Positions 57,568-64,000 of a stretch of 64,000 bases of DNA are shown here, one piece after another. Both the position numbers and the translations under genes were made by a program. The stretch spans positions 62,001 through 126,000 of the forward strand of contig NZ_FRYK01000006.1 in the NCBI RefSeq assembly GCF_900148835.1, written 5' to 3'. The DNA is from Flavobacterium cucumis. Lineage in GTDB: Bacteria > Bacteroidota > Bacteroidia > Flavobacteriales > Flavobacteriaceae. How positions within the stretch are numbered: position 1 is the stretch's first letter; each line of letters opens with the position of its first letter. The notes below the pieces were generated by a model. That model searched no databases, had not been told where the DNA came from, and saw only the letters and a program-made list of their open reading frames with translations.

Positions 57568-58827
57568 ATGACATTTAACGATTTAAAACTATTTAACAAT
57601 ATCCAACAAGCGCTAGAGGAAGAAGGCTACACAAACCCTACCCCTATTCAAGAGCAAGCTATTCCTGAAATTTTACTAGGACAAGACGTAGTGGCTTGCG
57701 CCCAAACGGGTACAGGAAAAACTGGAGCTTTCGCTATTCCTATTTTGAATTTAATTCATCGAATTGTAGGTTCTGCTAAGAAAGCCAAACACATAAGAAC
57801 ATTAGTTGTAACTCCTACCAGAGAATTGGCAATTCAAATTGACGAAAGTTTCAAAACTTATGGAAAATATACCAATGTAAAATCATTAGTAATTTTTGGA
57901 GGAGTTAATCAAGTACCACAAGTAAACGAACTAAAATCAGGTGTTGATGTTTTAATCGCTACACCTGGAAGACTTTTGGACTTACACAAGCAAGGATTCA
58001 TTGATTTGAATCATATGCATCATTTAATTTTGGATGAAGCAGATCAAATGTTGGATATGGGCTTTATTAATGATGTAAAAAAGATCATTAAATTAACACC
58101 TGAGAATCGACAAACATTATTGTTTTCAGCTACAATGCCTTTAGCTATAAGAGAATTGGCCGATACCTTTTTAACCCGTCCAAAGTACATTTCGGTTACC
58201 CCAATATCTAGTACGGCTGAGAACGTTTCACAAAAAGTATATTTTGTGAATAAAGATGATAAAAGATTATTATTAAAACAGTTAATAATTCAAGAAAGTT
58301 TAAGTAATGCTTTGGTTTTTACGCGAACAAAGCACGGTGCTGATAACATCGTAAAAGTACTTAAAAAGGCAAGTATCAAAGCAGAGGCCATTCATGGTGA
58401 TAAATCACAAAATGCACGTCAGAGAGTACTCGAGCAATTTAAAAACAAAGAGATTGATATTTTAGTAGCAACCGATATTGCCGCTAGAGGTATTGATATT
58501 GAACAACTTCCGTTTGTAATTAATTTTGATATTCCGAATATTTCTGAAACGTATGTTCATCGAATTGGTCGAACAGGTAGAGCTGGAAATTCGGGCTTAG
58601 CCATTTCCTTTTGTGGAAAAGACGAAAAACCATACTGGCAGGACATTGAAAAATTGATTCGAATGAAAGTTAAAGTGGTGGCAGACCATCCGTATACCTG
58701 GAAAGAAGAAGTTCCAAATCCAGACGCAAAACCTGATTTGAGAAATAAAGACAAAAATAAAATGAATCCGAAATCGAACTCAAGAAAATCGGAAGCATCG
58801 AAAAAAAATAAAAAGCGCTGGTATTAG
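57568..58827 (+). CDS. DEAD-box ATP-dependent RNA helicase (RhlE-like)
   Basis: 419-residue RNA helicase core with a short basic tail. Q motif GYTNPTPIQEQAIPEIL, motif I AQTGTGKT (about 49-56), Ia PTRELA, II DEAD in LILDEADQMLDMGF (about 151-164), III SAT, V ATDIAARGID, VI HRIGRTGR. The C-terminus (about 385-419) is Lys/Asn/Ser-rich (KNKMNPKSNSRKSEASKKNKKRW), as in RhlE-type helicases acting on ribosome assembly or mRNA decay. Its terminator overlaps the stop codon, and the hybrid kinase ends 6 bp further from the other strand. Confidence 0.94.
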   Translation: MTFNDLKLFNNIQQALEEEGYTNPTPIQEQAIPEILLGQDVVACAQTGTGKTGAFAIPILNLIHRIVGSAKKAKHIRTLVVTPTRELAIQIDESFKTYGKYTNVKSLVIFGGVNQVPQVNELKSGVDVLIATPGRLLDLHKQGFIDLNHMHHLILDEADQMLDMGFINDVKKIIKLTPENRQTLLFSATMPLAIRELADTFLTRPKYISVTPISSTAENVSQKVYFVNKDDKRLLLKQLIIQESLSNALVFTRTKHGADNIVKVLKKASIKAEAIHGDKSQNARQRVLEQFKNKEIDILVATDIAARGIDIEQLPFVINFDIPNISETYVHRIGRTGRAGNSGLAISFCGKDEKPYWQDIEKLIRMKVKVVADHPYTWKEEVPNPDAKPDLRNKDKNKMNPKSNSRKSEASKKNKKRWY

Positions 58828-58835
58828 CGCTTTTT
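58810..58835. terminator. bidirectional terminator overlapping the helicase stop codon
   Basis: Perfect 10-bp stem AAAAAGCGCT/AGCGCTTTTT (58810-58819 with 58826-58835), 6-nt loop. The helicase stop TAG lies at the loop/3' arm border, and the convergent histidine kinase stop (58834) lies in the last bases. One hairpin appears to serve both genes. Confidence 0.85.
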
Positions 58836-61029
58836 ATTTTATGTAGCGATTCAAAACCTCAAAAAGTTTTTCACTATCGAACGGTTTCACGATCACCTCA
58901 TTAATTTGAGCATTATCAATTTTATCTTCAATTTCTTGCTTATCAAAAGCCGTTATTGCAATAATTGGTGTAGTTATCCCGTTTTGTCTCATCAACTTAG
59001 ACGTTTCAAAACCATTAATTAACGGCATATTAATGTCCATCAATATAATATCAAATAAGGTCTCTTTTACTAATTCAATAGCCTCATATCCATTTTCAAC
59101 AACGGTACAAATAAAACCATGATTTTCTAAAAATTTCTTAGTCACTACCTGATTGATTTTATTATCTTCAACTATTAAAATTTTATACGCTTTATCGGGA
59201 GAAAAAGGGAAATAAGACGCACTTGAACGTGAGGGAATTTTTGTAATATCAGCATCAAATGCAATCGTAAAAGTAATAGTGGTACCCACGTTCTCTTCAC
59301 TTTCTAAAAGAATCGTTCCTTTAAAAAGTTCGATCATTTTTTTAACAATAGTGAGTCCTAGTCCGGTTCCTTGGTAATCATCTTCTTTACGATAAATTTG
59401 AACAAATTTTTCAAATACTTTCTCTTGATTTTGCTTAGCAATTCCAATCCCATTATCAATAATTTGAAATTGTAAAATACATTTTGAATCTTTACGTTCA
59501 AGTAATTCTACCTTGATAACAACTTTTCCGTTGGTAGTAAATTTTAAAGAATTACTTATAAGATTGATTAAAATCTGGGACAAACGAGTTTTATCACCAA
59601 CTAAAAATTCAGGAATCAAAGGGTCATAAACAATTTCTATGTCGTTGTTATTCTTAATTGCCAAAAATCGAAGAGAATCTTTTATTACTTCTACTTGTTC
59701 TTGCAATTTAAAAATTACGTCCTCTAAAACCACTTGATTTTCTTCGATCTTGTAGACTTTCAAAATATCATTCACTAAGGATAATAAATATTTAGCTGAA
59801 AATTTTAATGATTTTAAATGAGGACTATTCTGAAGTTCTTTGTGTTCTTCTAAAATAATATCGGTTATTCCCACGACACCATAAAGAGGCGTTCGCAATT
59901 CGTGACTTATAGTGGAAACAAATTGCGATTTTAATTGGGATGCTTCTTCTGCTTTTTCTTTCGCTATCAACAATTCTTGATTTGCATTTTGTAAAGCTAC
60001 ATTAGCTTTAGCTTTGATTTTATTATTTCTGATAAGTGAAAACAATAACAATAATAGCACAAAGAAAAGTATGATGAGTAAAACTACTATAAAAGTATTG
60101 GTTTTTAATTTTTCAGCTTGATTTTGCTTCTCTTTTTCAATTTCTTCAATTTTCCTGTTAACTTCAGCATAATCAATCTTTAATCCTTCTACTTTAACTT
60201 CATTGAGTCGATCTTCGTTGTAAATTTTATCTTGTAATGCATCGTGTTTTGCAAGATAGAAATAGGCTTTTTCATAATCCTTTAATTTAAAGTACAATTT
60301 AGAAATATCATCATAAACGACTGACACATTTGATTTTATCAATTCAACGTCATTTTGATCACAAAATTTAAGTGCCTTTAAATAATAATTCTCAGATTTC
60401 TTAAAATCTCCCAATGCGCTGTAGTAAAGTCCAAAATTAGAATTTATAGAAATTTTGGCTTCTATACTCCCTTCTTTATCAATATAGTGTTCGATAGGTT
60501 TTAAATAAATAATTCCTTTATCAAATTCTTGAATTGAAAAATAGGCGCTACCGATATTGAGCTTAGAAAAGACTACTTCTTGTGCATCGTTCATTTTTTC
60601 GGAATATTTTATTCCTTCTCGATAATTCGCAATACCTTTTAAAAAATCTATTTTCCTGTAACAATAAACGTTACCTAAATTATTATATAACCATGATTTT
60701 ATAGTGTCATTATCCGTTCTTAAGGCCATTTGAATCCCTTTCTTATAAAAATCAATTGCCTTTTGAGGATCTGAAAATTCATCAAAATTCAACCCTATCA
60801 AATTATATGCTTTTGATGCTAATAAAAAATTATTGTTCTTTAAAGCAATTTCTAAGGAGGCTTTTGCAAAATCTAGTGATTGTTTAGAATCTAGATTCAG
60901 AAAGCTTTGTCCTGCTTGTTTTAATAAAGCTTTGGCTTCGTTGTCTGATTTAGAAACATTTTGAGCCCTTCCAAAGACGACACTCATACAAAGTGCAAAA
61001 ACAAATAGAACCCTACTATAAGTTATCAT
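58834..61029 (-). CDS. TPR-containing hybrid sensor histidine kinase/response regulator
   Basis: 731 residues. A signal peptide (MITYSRVLFVFALCMSVVFGRAQ) is followed by periplasmic tetratricopeptide repeats (about 30-270; KAIDFYKKGIQMALR, SENYYLKALKFCDQ), a coiled stretch, one membrane segment (about 307-332) and a cytoplasmic kinase: HisKA with His near 375 in STISHELRTPLYG, HATPase with NLISNSLKFT, DNGIGI and GTGLGLTIVKKMI, and a C-terminal receiver with phospho-Asp near 664 in DIILMDINMPLI (about 600-731). The signal sensed is unknown; the TPR sensor is typical of Bacteroidetes. Convergent with the RNA helicase. Confidence 0.94.
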   Translation of the reverse strand: MITYSRVLFVFALCMSVVFGRAQNVSKSDNEAKALLKQAGQSFLNLDSKQSLDFAKASLEIALKNNNFLLASKAYNLIGLNFDEFSDPQKAIDFYKKGIQMALRTDNDTIKSWLYNNLGNVYCYRKIDFLKGIANYREGIKYSEKMNDAQEVVFSKLNIGSAYFSIQEFDKGIIYLKPIEHYIDKEGSIEAKISINSNFGLYYSALGDFKKSENYYLKALKFCDQNDVELIKSNVSVVYDDISKLYFKLKDYEKAYFYLAKHDALQDKIYNEDRLNEVKVEGLKIDYAEVNRKIEEIEKEKQNQAEKLKTNTFIVVLLIILFFVLLLLLFSLIRNNKIKAKANVALQNANQELLIAKEKAEEASQLKSQFVSTISHELRTPLYGVVGITDIILEEHKELQNSPHLKSLKFSAKYLLSLVNDILKVYKIEENQVVLEDVIFKLQEQVEVIKDSLRFLAIKNNNDIEIVYDPLIPEFLVGDKTRLSQILINLISNSLKFTTNGKVVIKVELLERKDSKCILQFQIIDNGIGIAKQNQEKVFEKFVQIYRKEDDYQGTGLGLTIVKKMIELFKGTILLESEENVGTTITFTIAFDADITKIPSRSSASYFPFSPDKAYKILIVEDNKINQVVTKKFLENHGFICTVVENGYEAIELVKETLFDIILMDINMPLINGFETSKLMRQNGITTPIIAITAFDKQEIEDKIDNAQINEVIVKPFDSEKLFEVLNRYIK

Positions 61030-61077
61030 GTAACTGGTTTAAAATAATGGAATTAAGGAAATACTAAAATAAAAAAA

Positions 61078-61102
61078 ATCCTGAATAAATCAGGATTTTT
61101 TT
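61078..61102 (-). terminator. intrinsic terminator of ettA
   Basis: Perfect stem ATCCTGA/TCAGGAT (61078-61084 with 61090-61096), 5-nt loop, flanked by A-run (left) and T-run (right). On the minus strand it has a T-run and lies 9 bp after the ettA stop. Confidence 0.85.
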
Positions 61103-61110
61103 ACAAATGT

Positions 61111-62802
61111 TTATCGGATTAATTTTTTGTATTTAATTCGGGTAGGCGTTACATCTTTTCCTAAGCGTTTACGCTTGTTTTCTTCATACTCTGTAAAACT
61201 TCCTTCAAAGCTATACACTTGTGAATCGCCTTCAAAAGCTAAAATATGAGTACAAACCCTGTCCAAAAACCATCTATCGTGTGAAATAATCACAGCACAA
61301 CCCGCAAAGTTTTCTAAACCTTCTTCGAGTGCTCTTAACGTATTAACGTCTAGGTCATTTGTAGGCTCATCTAATAACAATACATTTCCTTCTTCTTTAA
61401 GTGTCATTGCTAAATGAAGACGGTTACGTTCACCACCTGATAAAGTAGCTACTTTTTTGTTTTGATCACTTCCACCAAAATTAAAACGAGATAAATAAGC
61501 TCTAGAGTTTACTTGTCTTCCTCCCATCATGATTAATTCCTGGCCATCACAGAAGTTTTCCCAAATCGATTTATTCACATCAATATTCGAGTGGGATTGA
61601 TCTACATATGCGATTTTAACGGTATCACCAATTGTAAACGAACCAGCATCAGGTTTTTCTTCTCCCATAATCATTCTAAAAATCGTCGATTTACCAGCAC
61701 CATTTGGTCCAATAATTCCAACAATTCCTGCTTGTGGCAATACAAAATTTAAATCGTCATACAATAACTTATCACCAAATGCTTTAGCAACCCCTTTTGC
61801 TTCAATTACATTCGTTCCCAAACGTGGTCCATTTGGAATATAGATTTCTAATTTTTCGTCTAGTTCTTTTTGGTCTTCGTTCAATAATTTATCATAATTC
61901 TGTAGACGTGCTTTTTGTTTAGTTTGACGTCCTTTAGCTCCTTGGCGAACCCAATCTAACTCGCGTTCTAGTGTTTTTCTACGTTTTGAAGCTACTTTTT
62001 CTTCTTGCTCCATACGTTTTGATTTTTGATCTAACCAAGAAGAATAATTTCCTTTCCATGGAATACCTTCTCCTCTATCTAATTCTAAAATCCATCCTGC
62101 TACGTTATCTAAGAAATATCTATCGTGTGTTACTGCAATAACTGTTCCTGCATATTGTTGCAGATGTTGCTCTAACCAAAGAACCGATTCGGCATCCAAG
62201 TGATTGGTTGGCTCATCTAATAACAACACATCAGGTTGTTGCAATAGCAAACGACATAAGGCTACACGACGCTTTTCTCCACCAGACAATACTGAAATTG
62301 GTGTATCGGCTTCAGGTGTGCGGAGTGCATCCATTGCAATTTCTAACTTATTGTCTATTTCCCACGCACCACAAGCATCAATTCGATCTTGTAATTCAGC
62401 CTGACGGTCCATAAGTTTTTGCATTTTATCTGCATCTTCATAAACTTCAGGTAAACCAAAATCATCGTTAATTTTGTTGAATTCTTCTAATAATGCGAAG
62501 ATTTCAGCAGCTCCTTCGCGAACTACTTCAATAACTGTTTTTGTTTCGTCTAATTTTGGTTCTTGCTCTAAATATCCTACTGAATATCCTGGAGCAAAAA
62601 CTACATCACCTTGATAGTTTTTATCAACTCCCGCAATAATCTTCAACAAAGAAGATTTTCCTGAACCATTTAAACCTAAAATACCAATTTTAGCCCCGTA
62701 AAAGAAACTCAAATAGATATTTTTTAATACTTGCTTATCACTTCCTTGGTAAGCTTTGCTTACTTTTTGCATGGAGAAAATGACTTTCTTATCGTCTGAC
62801 AT
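61111..62802 (-). CDS. ettA: energy-dependent translational throttle protein EttA (ABC-F)
   Basis: ABC-F ATPase that binds the ribosome E site and gates entry to elongation according to the ATP/ADP ratio. At 563 residues it matches E. coli EttA (555). Two ABC cassettes: Walker A GLNGSGKSSLLK (about 43-54) and GPNGAGKSTIFR (about 362-373), signature LSGGEKRR and LSGGERNR, Walker B LLLDEPTNHLD and LLLDEPTNDLD. The arm and the P-site tRNA linker (about 100-135, 245-320) are present with KSKRMEQEEKVASKRRK. The downstream strand has its own terminator. It is upstream of the hybrid kinase on the same strand. Confidence 0.96.
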   Translation of the reverse strand: MSDDKKVIFSMQKVSKAYQGSDKQVLKNIYLSFFYGAKIGILGLNGSGKSSLLKIIAGVDKNYQGDVVFAPGYSVGYLEQEPKLDETKTVIEVVREGAAEIFALLEEFNKINDDFGLPEVYEDADKMQKLMDRQAELQDRIDACGAWEIDNKLEIAMDALRTPEADTPISVLSGGEKRRVALCRLLLQQPDVLLLDEPTNHLDAESVLWLEQHLQQYAGTVIAVTHDRYFLDNVAGWILELDRGEGIPWKGNYSSWLDQKSKRMEQEEKVASKRRKTLERELDWVRQGAKGRQTKQKARLQNYDKLLNEDQKELDEKLEIYIPNGPRLGTNVIEAKGVAKAFGDKLLYDDLNFVLPQAGIVGIIGPNGAGKSTIFRMIMGEEKPDAGSFTIGDTVKIAYVDQSHSNIDVNKSIWENFCDGQELIMMGGRQVNSRAYLSRFNFGGSDQNKKVATLSGGERNRLHLAMTLKEEGNVLLLDEPTNDLDVNTLRALEEGLENFAGCAVIISHDRWFLDRVCTHILAFEGDSQVYSFEGSFTEYEENKRKRLGKDVTPTRIKYKKLIR

Positions 62803-62868
62803 AAACTATATGTTTGATATATGATTATTAAAACTTTGTACTTTTATCTTTATACTTTGTACTTTTTT

Positions 62869-63051
62869 TTACACTCTTCCTTTTAAGGCATTAAAAACCC
62901 AAGCAATAGCAAAGAAACCAACACCTACAGCTGAGAATCCCCAACCTGCTACATCGGCATATCTATAAATTCCTAAGCCAATCAATAATAATCCCATTAA
63001 AATCATAATGAAAGTTGCCCAAGCCAAAATTGTATTTTTATTCATTCCCAT
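62869..63051 (-). CDS. CAL67264 family small membrane protein
   Basis: 60 residues, almost wholly hydrophobic, with two membrane segments (about 8-27 and 33-53). The ends MGMNKNTILAWATFIMILMG and VGVGFFAIAWVFNALKGRV match the CAL67264 family, a short protein family of flavobacteria with unknown function, named after a Gramella locus. It lies 78 bp from holA and 66 bp from ettA on the same strand. The length, twin-helix layout and the terminal NALKGRV are good evidence that it is translated. Confidence 0.85.
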   Translation of the reverse strand: MGMNKNTILAWATFIMILMGLLLIGLGIYRYADVAGWGFSAVGVGFFAIAWVFNALKGRV

Positions 63052-63129
63052 AATTAAGTGTTTTTAACTAAAATTTTGTAAAATTTAGGACTGCGAAGGT
63101 ACAAATTTTAAAACTTTTTATGCTTTGTA

Positions 63130-64000
63130 TTAATTGAAAATTTTTATCAAAAGTTCCTTTAATAAATCATGTTGCGACAAAGAGGAAGCACCTACACCTT
63201 TACTTTTAACATCAATATCTCTTAAAGCAGCAACGATAGCACTTACTTTCTTCATTGGGTAATTTCGGAATGCTACTTCATAATCTTTCACAAAATAGGG
63301 GCTCACTTTTAAAACTTTAGCTGCATTGAATTGCGATTTATCTTTTAAACCGTGATATTGTAACAATTGTGAAAAGAAACCAAAGACCAATCCAGTTGTA
63401 ACAACCAGTGGATTATCTTTTGGATTTTGTGAGAAGTGATCTACAATCTTATAAGCTTTCAATTGGTCTTTTTCACCAATAGCTTTTCGCAATTCGAAGT
63501 TGTTGTAATCTTTACTAAATCCAATATTCTCTTCAATATCCTTTGGGGTAAACGTATGCCCTTTTGGCAGAATAATTTTTAATTTTTCTAATTCATTATT
63601 GATTTTAGACAAATCCGTTCCTAAAAATTCTACAAGAATTGCAGCTGCTTTAGGTTCGATGCTATACCCTTGGCCTGATAAAACGCGCTTAATCCAATCA
63701 CCAACCTGGTTTTCATACATTTTTTTACTTTCGTAAACTACCCCTACCTTGTCTAAAAGTTTAGTGATTTTTTTACGCTTGTCTAAAGTTTTGTACTTAT
63801 AAGCAAAAACTAAAACGGTTGTTGGCTGCGGATTTTCGGCATACGATTCTAACTTATCAATATAACGTGACAACTCCTGTGCTTCTCTAACTACCACTAC
63901 TTGACGATCAGCCATCATAGGATAACGTTTAGCATTTCCAACCACATCTTCCATGGTAACATCACGACCATACAAAATCGTTTGGTTGAAATCGCGTTCG
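63130..64000 (-). CDS. holA: DNA polymerase III subunit delta (5' end cut by window edge)
   Basis: Clamp-loader subunit that opens the beta sliding clamp. The visible 290 codons run off the right edge; the start codon and about 40-60 residues are missing. The sequence starts ERDFNQTILYGRDVTMEDVV and continues YPMMADRQVVVVREAQELSRY, TVLVFAYKYKTLDKRKK, and the AAA lid and collar domain (FLGTDLSKINNELEKLKIIL, NNFELRKAIGEKDQLKAYKIV, FGFFSQLLQYHGLKD). It ends in SLSQHDLLKELLIKIFN. It partners the gamma/tau subunit encoded at 9727; transcription runs into the CAL67264 gene. Confidence 0.94.
   Translation of the reverse strand, partial: ERDFNQTILYGRDVTMEDVVGNAKRYPMMADRQVVVVREAQELSRYIDKLESYAENPQPTTVLVFAYKYKTLDKRKKITKLLDKVGVVYESKKMYENQVGDWIKRVLSGQGYSIEPKAAAILVEFLGTDLSKINNELEKLKIILPKGHTFTPKDIEENIGFSKDYNNFELRKAIGEKDQLKAYKIVDHFSQNPKDNPLVVTTGLVFGFFSQLLQYHGLKDKSQFNAAKVLKVSPYFVKDYEVAFRNYPMKKVSAIVAALRDIDVKSKGVGASSLSQHDLLKELLIKIFN

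Noticed and set aside
1..64000. CRISPR array, tRNA or rRNA genes, prophage or complete insertion sequence
   Set aside because: No regular repeats with unique spacers, no tRNA- or rRNA-like sequence, and no transposase or integrase gene were found on either strand.

Overview
The window comes from a low-GC member of the Bacteroidota, almost certainly the family Flavobacteriaceae and probably Flavobacterium or a close relative. The evidence is: -7 promoter boxes of the form TAnnTTTG; a PorP/SprF and PorE-like (OmpA/PD40) pair of type IX secretion; families largely confined to flavobacteria or Bacteroidota (DUF3822, DUF4294, CAL67264); a SusC-style TonB receptor with an N-terminal carboxypeptidase-like domain; and a RNase P RNA close to other Bacteroidota. 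No rRNA, tRNA, CRISPR array, prophage or intact insertion sequence was seen.

Layout. 1-6 kb: an Lrp regulator (cut by the left edge), an M14 carboxypeptidase and a divergent XRE-type regulator separated by a promoter region packed with TTTACA-N2-TGTAAA palindromes, then an acyltransferase, a spermidine-synthase-like methyltransferase, kdsB and a RecD-like helicase. 6-9.2 kb: an operon of membrane protein, DUF3822, rsmD and DUF4328, ending against rnpB on the opposite strand. 9.3-11.5 kb: a small conserved protein and dnaX, which is split into two frames at an A10-G slippery run. 11.5-20.5 kb: the accessory part of the window, with a rhomboid protease, unknown membrane or secreted proteins, several families of dispersed palindromic repeats, and a large single-chain type IIG-like restriction-modification enzyme with two unknown downstream genes and a small structured RNA just upstream.

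20.5-24 kb: polyphosphate metabolism (sixA-like phosphatase, ppk1, ppx). 24-27 kb: PorP/SprF and PorE-like proteins. 27-37 kb: pdxH, DUF4294, an M42 peptidase, guaB, a P2-type cation ATPase, an HMG-CoA lyase family enzyme, a SatD/DUF3307 pair behind 28-bp repeats, and pyrD. 37-46 kb: a redoxin, a FMN glutamate-synthase-like protein preceded by a leader with two terminator hairpins, two Gre-like proteins, an RluA pseudouridine synthase and an M1 peptidase. 46-51 kb: a MenE-like ligase, a CPBP protease, an ArsC-like protein and a TonB receptor. 51-64 kb: a small membrane protein missed by length cut-offs, corA, hutI, a CLC-F fluoride exporter under a fluoride riboswitch, a coiled-coil protein, hutG, a DEAD-box helicase, a TPR hybrid histidine kinase, ettA, a CAL67264 membrane protein and holA (cut by the right edge).

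The observations most worth a second look are: the dnaX frameshift at A-AAA-AAG; the fluoride riboswitch whose 3' hairpin covers a ribosome-binding site in front of a CLC-F gene; the palindromic operator cluster at 1.7-1.95 kb; the structured RNA and in-frame palindromic insertion associated with the restriction-modification gene; and the iteron-like repeats in front of satD. Most of the rest is ordinary core chromosome. All family assignments come from reading the protein sequences and from knowledge of the families; no database search was run.
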